A DNA stretch of 55,123 bases, taken from positions 1 to 55,123 of the forward strand of contig JAEZJZ010000109.1 of the NCBI GenBank assembly GCA_023436245.1, in the 5' to 3' direction. Shown here piece by piece: positions 8,096 through 15,279 of this stretch (positions within the stretch are counted from its first letter, which is position 1; each line of letters begins with the position of its first letter). This DNA comes from Bacillota bacterium. GTDB taxonomy: Bacteria > Bacillota > UBA994 > UBA5500. The notes beneath the pieces are model-generated. The model saw nothing but the letters and a program-made list of their open reading frames with translations. It did not search any database and was not told the DNA's origin. Both the position numbers and the translations under genes were made by a program.

Positions 8096-8857
8096 ATGGC
8101 TAGGAAAGCGCGGCAACTCAGCTCCACTGGCACATATCACGCAATAGTCCGAGGCACAAACCGGCAAGACTTGTTTCTGGAAGAAGGGGATCGCCGCTAC
8201 TATCTCGCCTTGTTGCGTAGCTTCAAGACAGAAACCTTTTGCAGCATTCTTGGCTACTGCCTGATGGACAATCACGTCCATTTGCTTGTGAAGGAGCAGG
8301 CGGCAGGCCAAATTGGCAGGTTGATGCATCGCCTTGGCACCACCTATGCTATCTGGTTCAACCAGAAGTACGAGCGAGTTGGTCATCTGTTTCAGGGCAG
8401 ATATACCAGTGAGGCCATTGAGAGTGACAGGTCGTTGATGGCTGTGTTGCGCTACATCCACCAGAATCCGATGAAGGCCGGCCTGCCGAACGCTTGCGAC
8501 GCACGTCGGTTCAGCAGTTATGGTGCTTACCTTGCTGGACAGGATCCCTTTGGAGTTGCAGAGACAGATATGGTTACAGACATGTATGGGGGAAATGTCC
8601 AACAGTTGCTGAACTTCTTCAATATGTTTGAAGACGGACTGCCGGTGGCTCAGCACCACGGGGCTAAGGCTACTGATCAGCAGTTGCTTGATACGCTGAG
8701 GACCTTCACCGGGGAACAGCGATTTGCGGGAGCAGCGGCCATGCCACGCGGCGAACGTGACTTGCTTCTCCGCAAGCTGAAAGCGCTGGGTAAGTTCAGT
8801 CTTGGTCAGATAGCCCGGGTAACCGGGGTTCCCAAGACTACAGTTTCCAGGGCATAG
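8096..8857 (+). CDS. REP-associated tyrosine transposase (RAYT, IS200-like Y1 family)
   Basis: Single-strand HUH endonuclease thought to nick and mobilise REP hairpins. The HUH metal-binding motif is LMDNHVHLLVKE, and the nucleophilic tyrosine is expected in RYIHQNPMKAGL, a near-invariant RAYT motif. The last 30 residues (SLGQIARVTGVPKTTVSR) form a helix-turn-helix tail. The ATG at 8096 is preceded by GGAGAGGAG; the frame upstream to 8072 is not needed. At 253 residues it looks intact. Its 3' end overlaps the 3' end of menG on the other strand by 20 bp. REP copies of the flanking type occur at four more places in the window, which suggests the protein acts or acted on them. Confidence 0.93.
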   Translation: MARKARQLSSTGTYHAIVRGTNRQDLFLEEGDRRYYLALLRSFKTETFCSILGYCLMDNHVHLLVKEQAAGQIGRLMHRLGTTYAIWFNQKYERVGHLFQGRYTSEAIESDRSLMAVLRYIHQNPMKAGLPNACDARRFSSYGAYLAGQDPFGVAETDMVTDMYGGNVQQLLNFFNMFEDGLPVAQHHGAKATDQQLLDTLRTFTGEQRFAGAAAMPRGERDLLLRKLKALGKFSLGQIARVTGVPKTTVSRA

Positions 8858-9590
8858 GATTGGAACGGGGGGACTGTCCCCTCGTTCCACTGGCTTTGCT
8901 GGCAATGTGTATGGCGGCGATGCCACCGAGCAGTAGTCGCGCACGGGGTTCAACCAATCCAATCCGGGAGAGCAGCGAGAGCAGTGCGTCGCTGTCCGGG
9001 AAGCCATGTAACGACTCGGGCAGCCAGCGATATGCCACCTTCTCTCCGGTCAGACGGCCAGCTACCCAGGGCAAGATGCGCCGCACATAACAGGCGTGCA
9101 GTGGCCGAAGCAAGGCTCCACGCGGATGGGAGAGGTCCAGAATCAGCACCCGCCCCCCTGGCGCCACCACCCGCCACATCTCATGCAGAGCCAGGCTGAG
9201 GTTCCCAACGTTGCGGAGCGCAAAGGCCATGGTCACGTAGTGGAAGCTGTTGTCCGGAAAGGGCAAGGCCAAGGCATCGCCCAGCAACAAGCTCACGTTG
9301 GACAACTGCCGTTCGCTGCACTTCACTTCCGCTTGCCGAAGCATGGACGGGCTGAAATCCAGCCCAGTCACCAGGCCGTCCGGGCTAGTCTGCTTGGCCA
9401 ACAGCGCAGTTAGATCGCCGGTGCCACAACACACATCGAGAATTGCGCTTCCCGCCCGTACACCGAGCTCTCGCACCGCCGCCCGGCGCCAGGCGTGATG
9501 CAGTCCAAAGCTGACAATGCCGTTCATGTGGTCGTAGTGATTTGCGATTGCTTGGAAGGTATCATAGACGAACTGGCCTTTGTCCGACAT
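8838..9590 (-). CDS. menG: Demethylmenaquinone methyltransferase (UbiE/MenG family)
   Basis: SAM-dependent C-methylation of demethylmenaquinone, the last step of menaquinone synthesis. The start MSDKGQFVYDTFQAIANHYDHMN, motif I ILDVCCGTGDL, the GDALALPFPDNSFHYVTMAFALRN block and the MWRVVAPGGRVLILDLSHP block are typical of UbiE/MenG. A GGGGTGAGGCA ribosome binding site precedes the ATG. The family normally ends shortly after the GGIAAIHIASK strand; here the frame continues GTRGQSPRSNPMPWKL, encoded by REP copy 2 and the antisense of the transposase tail, so the native stop seems to have been lost. Function is probably retained. The closely related UbiE reaction on ubiquinone is unlikely in a Bacillota. 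Confidence 0.9.
   Translation of the reverse strand: MSDKGQFVYDTFQAIANHYDHMNGIVSFGLHHAWRRAAVRELGVRAGSAILDVCCGTGDLTALLAKQTSPDGLVTGLDFSPSMLRQAEVKCSERQLSNVSLLLGDALALPFPDNSFHYVTMAFALRNVGNLSLALHEMWRVVAPGGRVLILDLSHPRGALLRPLHACYVRRILPWVAGRLTGEKVAYRWLPESLHGFPDSDALLSLLSRIGLVEPRARLLLGGIAAIHIASKASGTRGQSPRSNPMPWKL
8861..8889. repeat. REP family A, copy 2 (right flank of transposase)
   Basis: TGGAACGGGGGGAC-T-GTCCCCTCGTTCCA. It lies inside the coding end of menG on the opposite strand, which is translated through the hairpin. Confidence 0.85.
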
Positions 9591-9658
9591 TGCCTCACCC
9601 CCTGCGCCTCTAGCATTGGGTGGAACGGGCGCAGTTATGCGACAAGAGTGCCTCCGCC

Positions 9659-9687
9659 TGGAACGCGGGGACTGTCCCCGCGTTCCA
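9659..9687. repeat. REP family A, copy 3
   Basis: TGGAACGCGGGGAC-T-GTCCCCGCGTTCCA, a perfect 14-bp stem in which the G-T wobble of copies 1 and 2 is replaced by C-G. It lies between menG and the VOC gene; a decayed half copy (TGGAACGGGCGCAG) is at about 9621. Confidence 0.85.
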
Positions 9688-9692
9688 GGGGC

Positions 9693-10076
9693 TCAGCCCT
9701 GTTTGATGCCGAAGGCGATCCAGCGGCCGTCGATGTCTTCCAGCACAAACTCGCGGTTGTTGTAGTCGGTGTCTGCCAGCGGTCGCACGATCTTGGCTCC
9801 CGCCTTGATTAGCTCCTGCTGTAGTTCACTCTGATTTTGGGTGATGAAGTAGGCATCGTAACCGTAACCGTAGAGCACGCGGTTAGGAATCACGGCTTGT
9901 CTTCGCGATACGGTGAGGATGATCTCGGTGTCATCCCGATAGAGGCAAATGTGCGGCTCTGCCGTCTCCAGGTAGCTGACGGCCCGAAAGCCGAGCACGC
10001 GCACATAATAATCGGCCGTTCGCTGAATGTCCTCTGTGGGAAAGACGGAGTGTGATTGCAGTAACAGTGTTTCCAT
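9693..10076 (-). CDS. VOC-family (glyoxalase/bleomycin-resistance-like) protein
   Basis: The 127-residue length is that of a two-module vicinal oxygen chelate protein. HSVFPTEDIQRTADYYVRVLGFRAV is the classic first beta-alpha module, and EFVLEDIDGRWIAFGIKQG closes the second. The metal or ligand partners and substrate cannot be assigned. A GGGGG ribosome binding site lies 9 nt before the ATG. A TATAGT hexamer about 25 bp upstream may be its -10 box. It is followed by REP copy 3 and then menG in the same direction; no functional link is evident. Confidence 0.85.
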   Translation of the reverse strand: METLLLQSHSVFPTEDIQRTADYYVRVLGFRAVSYLETAEPHICLYRDDTEIILTVSRRQAVIPNRVLYGYGYDAYFITQNQSELQQELIKAGAKIVRPLADTDYNNREFVLEDIDGRWIAFGIKQG

Positions 10077-10217
10077 GATTGAAGCCCCCTTGTTACTTGA
10101 ACTATAGGGCTTTTGTGCTGCTTAGGCCAGTGCAGATCTTTGGTGAGAGCAATTTGCTCCCTGCACAAAGACAAACTTGAATGCTGTCACGGAATAAGAA
10201 ACACCAATGATCGCCTA
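10077..10217. other. Gap with no gene seen
   Basis: AT-richer spacer between the divergent VOC gene and the lysine-riboswitch promoter. It contains ACAAACTTGA at about 10169, which echoes the inverted repeat at 10226-10250; nothing else was recognised. Confidence 0.4.
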
Positions 10218-10250
10218 TTGACAGGACAAGTTTGTGTTCTGTAAACTTGT
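10218..10250 (+). promoter_or_regulatory. Promoter of the lysine-riboswitch operon, with an overlapping inverted repeat
   Basis: TTGACA (10218-10223), an 18-bp spacer and TAAACT (10242-10247). ACAAGTTT (10226-10233) and AAACTTGT (10243-10250) form a perfect 8-bp dyad with a 9-bp spacer across the spacer and -10 box, so a repressor could bind here in addition to the riboswitch. Confidence 0.5.
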
Positions 10251-10284
10251 AACCAATTGAATAGTAAACCTCACCAACTTTTCG

Positions 10285-10440
10285 CGGTGAGGTAGAGGCG
10301 CGGTATTTAACAGTCCCCGGTTGAGCGTGAGCAGTGATGACGCTGGGGAGAAGGAATTATCGCCGAAGTATGTAATGCGCTCGGCATTACTCGCTGGGTC
10401 TGCAGTTAAGAGCTGCAGAACTGTCTCAATAGGCTTCCCG
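10285..10440 (+). promoter_or_regulatory. Lysine riboswitch (L box)
   Basis: The conserved core blocks of the lysine aptamer occur in order: GTGAGGTAGAGGCGCG (10287-10302), a GATGACGCTGGGGAGAAGG block, ATCGCCGAAG (10359-10368), CATTACTCGCTGGGTCTGCAG and the closing ACTGTCTC (10430-10437). TGAG and CTCA can pair as the base of P1. A terminator hairpin follows at 10500, so lysine binding should stop transcription of the transporter downstream. Confidence 0.93.
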
Positions 10441-10499
10441 GTCTATTGGGTTGTGCTATCTCATTTGAGGGAAAGTAGGGGGGGATTGGGTCATTTTGT

Positions 10500-10530
10500 G
10501 ACTCGAGCTTGCCTCGGGTCGCTTTTTGTT
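10500..10530 (+). terminator. Riboswitch-controlled terminator
   Basis: GACTCGAG (10500-10507) pairs with CTCGGGTC (10513-10520) with one G-U pair, followed by GCTTTTTGTTTT. It is the expression platform of the lysine riboswitch. Confidence 0.88.
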
Positions 10531-10564
10531 TTCCAAAATTCCGAAAATCAAGGAGGAAGTAAAA

Positions 10565-11377
10565 ATGAGAAACAGATGGGTCTTGATTGTGGCGCTGTCG
10601 TTGTTACTAGTCGTGGGCCTGACCGGATGCGGTCAGAAGGATGAGGGAGTCTTCCGGGTCGGCCTCGAGGCTGCCTATGCACCGTTCAACTGGACGCAGC
10701 AGGATGCTAGCAACGGAGCTGTGAAGATCGATGGAAGCGCCGAGTACGCCGGCGGGTACGATGTGGAGATCGCCAAGCGGATTGCCGAAGCACTAGGCAA
10801 GGAACTGGTGATCGTGAAGACGGAATGGACCGGATTGGTGCCGGCTGTGACTTCCGGCAAGATCGACGCGATCATCGCTGGCATGTCGCCCACCGCCGAG
10901 CGTCAACTCTCCATCGATTTCTCCGACAGTTATTATCAGTCTGAATTGGTGATGGTAGTGAAGAAGGGCGGCGCCTATGAGAACGCAACATCGATTCAGG
11001 ACTTCGCTGGCGCGAAGATCACTGCCCAGCTCAGCACTTTCCACTATGACGTCATCCCCCAGATTGAGGGCGTGAACATGCAGACGGCTATGGACGATTT
11101 CACTGCCATGCGCGTCGCTCTCGAATCCGGCGTCATCGACGGATATGTCTCAGAACGCCCCGAGGGCATCAGTGCAGAAGCGGCCAATGAGAACTTCCAG
11201 ATGGTTGAGCTGACCACTGGGTTTGAGACTTCACCGGAGGACACGCTGATTGCGGTCGGCGTGGCCAAGAACAGTCCGCTGATCGAGCAAATCAATGAGA
11301 TTCTGGCCGACATCAGTGAAGAAGAGCGCCTGGAACTGATGGACAACGCGATCAGCAATCAGCCGGCTGCCGAGTAG
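10565..11377 (+). CDS. Amino-acid ABC transporter substrate-binding lipoprotein, probably lysine
   Basis: Extracytoplasmic receptor of a polar amino-acid importer (SBP family 3). The signal peptide MRNRWVLIVALSLLLVVGLTGC ends in a lipobox (LTGC, Cys at residue 21-22). FRVGLEAAYAPFNW and GYDVEIAKRIAEALGKELVIV are the family 3 opening, and IDAIIAGMSPTAERQLSIDFSDSYY is the hinge region. An AAGGAGG ribosome binding site precedes ATG 10565; the frame upstream is riboswitch sequence. The lysine riboswitch in its leader makes lysine (possibly with arginine or ornithine) the best guess for substrate. The permease and ATPase genes follow. Confidence 0.93.
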   Translation: MRNRWVLIVALSLLLVVGLTGCGQKDEGVFRVGLEAAYAPFNWTQQDASNGAVKIDGSAEYAGGYDVEIAKRIAEALGKELVIVKTEWTGLVPAVTSGKIDAIIAGMSPTAERQLSIDFSDSYYQSELVMVVKKGGAYENATSIQDFAGAKITAQLSTFHYDVIPQIEGVNMQTAMDDFTAMRVALESGVIDGYVSERPEGISAEAANENFQMVELTTGFETSPEDTLIAVGVAKNSPLIEQINEILADISEEERLELMDNAISNQPAAE

Positions 11378-11380
11378 GCT

Positions 11381-11422
11381 CTATGGGAACCGAACGTCCT
11401 GTGGGGCGTTCGGTTCCCATAG
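11381..11422 (+). promoter_or_regulatory. Long intercistronic hairpin between receptor and permease genes
   Basis: CTATGGGAACCGAACG and CGTTCGGTTCCCATAG form a perfect 16-bp stem with a 10-nt loop and no T-run. Such hairpins often protect the 3' end of the receptor message so that more receptor than permease is made; this is inference. Confidence 0.75.
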
Positions 11423-11438
11423 CTAAAGGAGGATCAGC

Positions 11439-12218
11439 ATGAGCTTCGGATTGATCATTCAGATTGTCGAGCGGTATTGGCCGATGTTCCTGCGCGGAGC
11501 AGGGGTGACGCTGCTCATCTCCTCGGTCGGCACCGTGGTCGGTTTCTGCATCGGCCTGCTGGTCGGCGTGATTCGCTCCACGCCGATGCCGGGGCGGGGT
11601 TTGGGCAGAGTAATGCTACGGGTCATCAATGCGTTGCTCTCAGTGTACATCGAGGTGTTTCGGGGAACGCCCATGATTGTGCAGGCCATGGTCATCTACT
11701 ATGGCTCCGCCCAAGCTCTTGGCCTCGACATGAATCGCCTGCACGCGGCCCTGCTGATCGTCTCAATTAACACGGGTGCATATATGTCGGAGATTGTGCG
11801 TGGGGGCATTGTCTCCATCGACAAGGGACAGTTCGAAGCAGCTCAGGCTATCGGCATGACGCACTGGCAGACCATGTTCAACGTGATCTTGCCGCAGGTG
11901 GTTCGCAACATCCTGCCGGCTACCGGCAATGAATATGTGATCAATATCAAAGATACTTCCGTGCTGAACGTGATCTCTGTGACCGAGCTCTTCTTTCAGA
12001 CCAAGTCAGTTGCCGGTAGCACCTTCAGGTTCTTTGAGCCGTTTTTCGTGGCCTCCGTTCTCTATTTCGTGATGACCTTCACGGTCACCCGCATCTTGCG
12101 TTACGTGGAACGACGCCTGGACGGACCGGAGAACTACATCATGTACGCCAATCAGATGCAGGTGGAGACGCCGGAAGACATGCTGCGGAGGCGGCAAAAT
12201 GGCTCTGTGGGCAACTAG
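11439..12218 (+). CDS. Amino-acid ABC transporter permease (HisM/GlnP family)
   Basis: Membrane channel subunit of the importer. About five or six hydrophobic spans, with the HisM-type motif YIEVFRGTPMIVQAMVIYYG near residue 70 and the EAA loop QFEAAQAIGMTHWQTMFNVILPQ at about residues 130-155, which docks on the ATPase. AAAGGAGG precedes the ATG. Same operon as the lysine-type receptor; only one permease gene is present, so it probably works as a homodimer. Confidence 0.94.
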   Translation: MSFGLIIQIVERYWPMFLRGAGVTLLISSVGTVVGFCIGLLVGVIRSTPMPGRGLGRVMLRVINALLSVYIEVFRGTPMIVQAMVIYYGSAQALGLDMNRLHAALLIVSINTGAYMSEIVRGGIVSIDKGQFEAAQAIGMTHWQTMFNVILPQVVRNILPATGNEYVINIKDTSVLNVISVTELFFQTKSVAGSTFRFFEPFFVASVLYFVMTFTVTRILRYVERRLDGPENYIMYANQMQVETPEDMLRRRQNGSVGN

Positions 12219-12269
12219 ATGTCTGTCAACCGAGAATCTATCAAGCGGCGCGAAGGCAGGTGAAGACTG

Positions 12270-13007
12270 ATGGACCAAGTCATTGAGATCCAGCACTTGA
12301 GTAAGTCGTTTGGCAGCCACGAGGTGTTGCGGGACATCGACTTTTCGGTTGCAGAGGGCGAAGTCGTCTGCATCATCGGCTCGTCCGGTTCCGGCAAGTC
12401 CACCTTGCTCAGGTGTGTGAATTTGCTGGAGAAGCCTAGTGGCGGGCAAATCATCTACCGCGGTCGGAACATCCTCCAGGACCAACATGCTATCTATGCC
12501 ATTCGCACCAAGCTGGGCATGGTCTTCCAACAGTTCAACCTGTTCAATAACCTGAATGTGTTGGAGAACTGCGTGGTCGGCCAGATGAAGGTGTTGAAGC
12601 GAGCCAGGGCCGAGGCCGAGCGCGTGGCTTTGAAATACTTGCAGGTGGTCGGCATGGATCGATACGCTAACGCCCGACCGAAACAGCTATCCGGCGGGCA
12701 GAAGCAGCGGGTAGCCATCGCCAGGGCCTTGTCCATGGAGCCGGACGTGATGCTCTTTGATGAACCGACCTCTTCGCTCGATCCAGAAATGGTGGGCGAG
12801 GTGCTGAAGGTGATGGAGCAGCTGGCCGATAGCGGCTTGACTATGCTGGTTGTCACCCACGAGATGGATTTCGCCAGAGAAGCAGCTGACCGAGTGGTGT
12901 TCATGGACAACGGAGTGATTCTCGAGGAGGGAACTCCCGAGCAGATCTTCAACCAGCCCACCCATGAGCGCACCCGGCAGTTCTTGAAACGGACCCTGCA
13001 GCCATAA
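12270..13007 (+). CDS. Amino-acid ABC transporter ATP-binding protein (GlnQ/HisP family)
   Basis: Energising subunit of the importer. Walker A GSSGSGKST, Q-loop GMVFQQFNLF, signature LSGGQKQRVAIARAL, Walker B VMLFDEPTSSLDP and the H-loop VVTHEM are all present within 245 residues, the normal size. AGGTGAAG ribosome binding site. It is the last gene of the lysine-riboswitch operon; a GC-rich hairpin follows. The order receptor, permease, ATPase is typical for this family. Confidence 0.95.
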   Translation: MDQVIEIQHLSKSFGSHEVLRDIDFSVAEGEVVCIIGSSGSGKSTLLRCVNLLEKPSGGQIIYRGRNILQDQHAIYAIRTKLGMVFQQFNLFNNLNVLENCVVGQMKVLKRARAEAERVALKYLQVVGMDRYANARPKQLSGGQKQRVAIARALSMEPDVMLFDEPTSSLDPEMVGEVLKVMEQLADSGLTMLVVTHEMDFAREAADRVVFMDNGVILEEGTPEQIFNQPTHERTRQFLKRTLQP

Positions 13008-13018
13008 GCGACACTCAT

Positions 13019-13049
13019 GGGCGCCCCGCACTGCGGGGTGCCCTCTCTT
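13019..13049 (+). terminator. Terminator of the amino-acid transporter operon
   Basis: GGGCGCCCCGCA-CTGCGGGGTGCCC (13019-13043) folds into a GC-rich hairpin followed by TCTCTTG. Confidence 0.65.
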
Positions 13050-13057
13050 GAATATTT

Positions 13058-13103
13058 GGGGACGGTTCTGGATTATTCACTTTGGATAACTGGGGACAGA
13101 CCT
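13058..13103. repeat. REP family B, copy 1
   Basis: GGGGACGGTTCTGGATTATTCACTTTGGATAAC-TGGGGACAGACCT. The ATTATTCACTTTGGATAA core is a degraded palindrome; a better preserved inverted copy lies at 37491-37525. Confidence 0.65.
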
Positions 13104-13181
13104 CGTGGAAACCTATCCGGTGCTCGCTGGCCAGACGATCCACCCTTCTGCTCTGCTGCAACTAGGAACGGCACCGTGCTG

Positions 13182-13190
13182 TGGTATAAT
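13182..13190 (+). promoter_or_regulatory. Extended -10 promoter of the MFS gene
   Basis: TGGTATAAT, consensus hexamer with TGn extension, 30 bp before the GTG start. No good -35 box. Confidence 0.55.
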
Positions 13191-13219
13191 CAGCCGGAAA
13201 GAAGGGAGAGAGTTTCGAC

Positions 13220-14446
13220 GTGCCTGTAAGCTGGAAGAAGACTATAGCCCTGTTCCTGGCCAGTCAAACTATATCTTTGTTCGGATCATCCCTGGTGCAA
13301 TATGCCATCATGTGGCATATCACCTTGACCACTCAGTCTGGTGCGATGATGACGCTATCCATCGTCTGCGGATTCCTGCCCACGTTCTTCCTCTCGCCCT
13401 TTGCCGGCGTCTGGGCGGACCGCTACAGCCGCAAGCGGTTGATCATGCTGTCCGACTCCCTGATTGCGGCGGCAGCGCTGGTCCTGGCCATTCTCTTTTG
13501 GAGAGACAACGCGTCGCTTTGGTTGCTGTTTGTGATGTCTGCCGTTCGGGCCTTGGGTACGGCAGTCCAGACCCCGGCCATCGGAGCACTGCTGCCGCAG
13601 TTGGTGCCAGAGGATCAGTTGACCAGAGTGAACGCCCTGAACGGCAGCATCCAGTCGTTGGTGATGCTACTTTCACCGATGCTCAGCGCAGCGTTGCTCA
13701 CATCGACGACCATCGGATTCATCTTCTTGATCGACGTAATCACCGCCGTGATTGCCGTGACAATTATGCTGCTCTTTGTCCGAGTGCCCGTCCATGCCAA
13801 GGCCAAGAAGGGCCAAGCCGTCAGCTACTTCCTGGATCTCCGTGCAGGCTTCTCCTATATCCAGCATCACCGTTTTGTGAAGACGCTTTTCGCCTTCAAC
13901 GCGGCGCTGCTCGTGCTGGTCGCGCCGGCGGCGTTTCTTACGCCTCTGCAAGTGACGCGCAGCTTTGGCGAGGATGTCTGGCGCCTGACCGCAATTGAAG
14001 TCGCCTTCTCCGTTGGCATGACAGTTGGCGGTTTCGTGATGGCCTCCTGGGGCGGCCTCCGTAACCGGCTGCATACCATGGCGCTCTCCAGTATGGTGAT
14101 TGGCTTTGCCACGGTTGCACTAGGGATCGCCCCTGTCTTCTCCATTTATCTCTTCTTCATGGGCATGATCGGCATCGTGCTGCCGATCATGAACACGCCG
14201 TTCACGGTGCTCCTGCAGGAAAAGGTGGAGCCGGACTTCCTGGGCCGAGTGTTTGGAGTGCTCGGGATGATCTCGAGCAGCATGATGCCGCTCGGGATGC
14301 TGATCTTTGGTCCCCTGGCTGACTATGTGAGCGTGGAATCGCTGCTGGTAGGCAGCGGCGCGCTGATGGTCGTGCAGAGCACGTTTATGTTGCGGAATCG
14401 GGTATTGCTTGCGGCCGGACAGCGGCGACCCGAGCCTGAGGTTTAG
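13220..14446 (+). CDS. MFS exporter, MefA-like
   Basis: Twelve-span major facilitator transporter of the macrolide-efflux-like group (enterobactin exporter/MefA family). The loop 2-3 motif is FAGVWADRYSRKRLIMLSD and the mirror motif near residue 335 is FLGRVFGVLGMISSSMMPLG, both typical of this group. 408 residues is the normal length. GTG start with GAAGGGAGAG upstream and a promoter at 13182. Substrate unknown; drug or siderophore export is possible. Single gene flanked by REP elements on both sides. Confidence 0.9.
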   Translation: MPVSWKKTIALFLASQTISLFGSSLVQYAIMWHITLTTQSGAMMTLSIVCGFLPTFFLSPFAGVWADRYSRKRLIMLSDSLIAAAALVLAILFWRDNASLWLLFVMSAVRALGTAVQTPAIGALLPQLVPEDQLTRVNALNGSIQSLVMLLSPMLSAALLTSTTIGFIFLIDVITAVIAVTIMLLFVRVPVHAKAKKGQAVSYFLDLRAGFSYIQHHRFVKTLFAFNAALLVLVAPAAFLTPLQVTRSFGEDVWRLTAIEVAFSVGMTVGGFVMASWGGLRNRLHTMALSSMVIGFATVALGIAPVFSIYLFFMGMIGIVLPIMNTPFTVLLQEKVEPDFLGRVFGVLGMISSSMMPLGMLIFGPLADYVSVESLLVGSGALMVVQSTFMLRNRVLLAAGQRRPEPEV

Positions 14447-14455
14447 TTCTCGCCA

Positions 14456-14513
14456 TGTCGAGCCTCTCCCCACCCGGCAGCCTGCTGCGGGGTCTACGCA
14501 TGCTGTGGTGTAC
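14456..14513. repeat. Degenerate GTAG-type REP element
   Basis: GTCGAGCCTCTCC, CCCGGCAGCCTGCTGCGGGGTCTAC and GCATGCTGTGGTGTAC are decayed relatives of the intact pair at 44692-44747, read with GTAG on the minus strand. Confidence 0.6.
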
Positions 14514-14583
14514 GAACTCATGGAGATGGGCGATCAGAACACTCTCGCATGCCAGCGCTTGCCATAGGGTAGCCTAGCAAAGT

Positions 14584-14642
14584 GGCAAGCCTCAGCCGCC
14601 TTAGTCGATTGGTATCCGGAGTATGTCGGACTGAGGCTTGCC
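14584..14642. repeat. Long-looped inverted repeat
   Basis: GGCAAGCCTCAG (14584-14595) and CTGAGGCTTGCC (14631-14642) are perfect 12-bp arms with a 35-nt loop, upstream of the small ACT-like gene. It may be a leader structure, a small RNA or a terminator without T-run; its role is unknown. Confidence 0.55.
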
Positions 14643-14698
14643 GCGGCCTGATCGGTCGGGGTTGATGGGCGTGAGTTCTGGTGAAAGGTGGAGTGGCA

Positions 14699-14944
14699 AT
14701 GGAGTTCAACATCATGGCGGTGCGGATCGGCGCCCGGCGGGAAATGTCACCCAAAGTGCAACAGGTGCTTGCTGATTACGGCTGTAACATTCGTGTGCGC
14801 CTCGGGTTACACGATCTAGGTGATGAGTGCACCGATGAAGGGCTACTGGTGTTGCAGTTGACGGGCGAGCAGGACTCGCTGCGAGAACTGGCGCAGTCGC
14901 TGAACTCGATAGACAACGTGAGGGCGCAGATGGTATCGGTCTAG
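14699..14944 (+). CDS. Small ACT-like protein, TM1266/iron-only hydrogenase regulator-like
   Basis: An 81-residue single-domain protein. The pattern (IMAVRIGARREMSPKVQQVL ... DYGCNIRVRLGLHD ... GLLVLQLTGEQDSLRELAQSL) resembles the TM1266 family of ACT-fold putative regulators that accompany iron-only hydrogenases, but no hydrogenase gene is in this window. The ATG at 14699 has an AAAGGTGGAG site; an upstream GTG at 14681 is less likely. Followed by its own hairpin terminator. The family call rests on pattern resemblance only. Confidence 0.65.
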   Translation: MEFNIMAVRIGARREMSPKVQQVLADYGCNIRVRLGLHDLGDECTDEGLLVLQLTGEQDSLRELAQSLNSIDNVRAQMVSV

Positions 14945-14958
14945 CATCGAGAAAGACC

Positions 14959-14999
14959 CAAGGGCTTCCGCACACATGGTGAGGGAGCCCTTGCGTCAT
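14959..14999 (+). terminator. Terminator after the small ACT-like gene
   Basis: CAAGGGCTTCC (14959-14969) and GGGAGCCCTTG (14983-14993) form an 11-bp stem with one wobble; the tail CGTCATTTG is only weakly T-rich. Confidence 0.55.
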
Positions 15000-15279
15000 T
15001 TGCTTACGGACGCATACAGGGCATTGTTGCCAGCGTTCTTCTGTTAGCAGCAGAGTCGCTTTCCTCAAAGTAGGTGTCTGACTTGATGCTCTGGCAGTGA
15101 GTCGCAACAAACCAAAGTTCGAACACGCGTAGGCGAAAGGCCGTAGACTTGCGTGGAAGGTTGGATTGCCCCCAAAACAACATTGGGCCGCGACTCAATT
15201 GCATGCTGCATATTTGGACGATTTCCAGCCTACGGTCATGCTATTCTAGGGCATACATCGGAAACGGAGGTGGCTTGTC
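15000..15279. other. Gap with no gene seen
   Basis: No supported frame, riboswitch or repeat was recognised. TGCTATTCT at 15234-15242, about 40 bp before the Ada-type gene, could be an extended -10 box. Confidence 0.35.

Larger units (their letters stand above)
7995..8889 (+). mobile_element. RAYT unit: REP-flanked Y1 transposase gene
   Basis: The transposase gene 8096-8857 is bracketed by two nearly identical REP hairpins, 7995-8023 and 8861-8889, which differ in the central base. This is the usual arrangement of REP-associated tyrosine transposases. No target-site duplication is expected for this type and none was seen. Confidence 0.75.

Noticed and set aside
7973..9007. 344-codon minus-strand frame
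   Set aside because: Antisense to the transposase and running into menG; no domain, cysteine-rich and low-complexity product.
13105..13998. 297-codon plus-strand frame
   Set aside because: Out-of-frame shadow of the MFS gene starting in a repeat.
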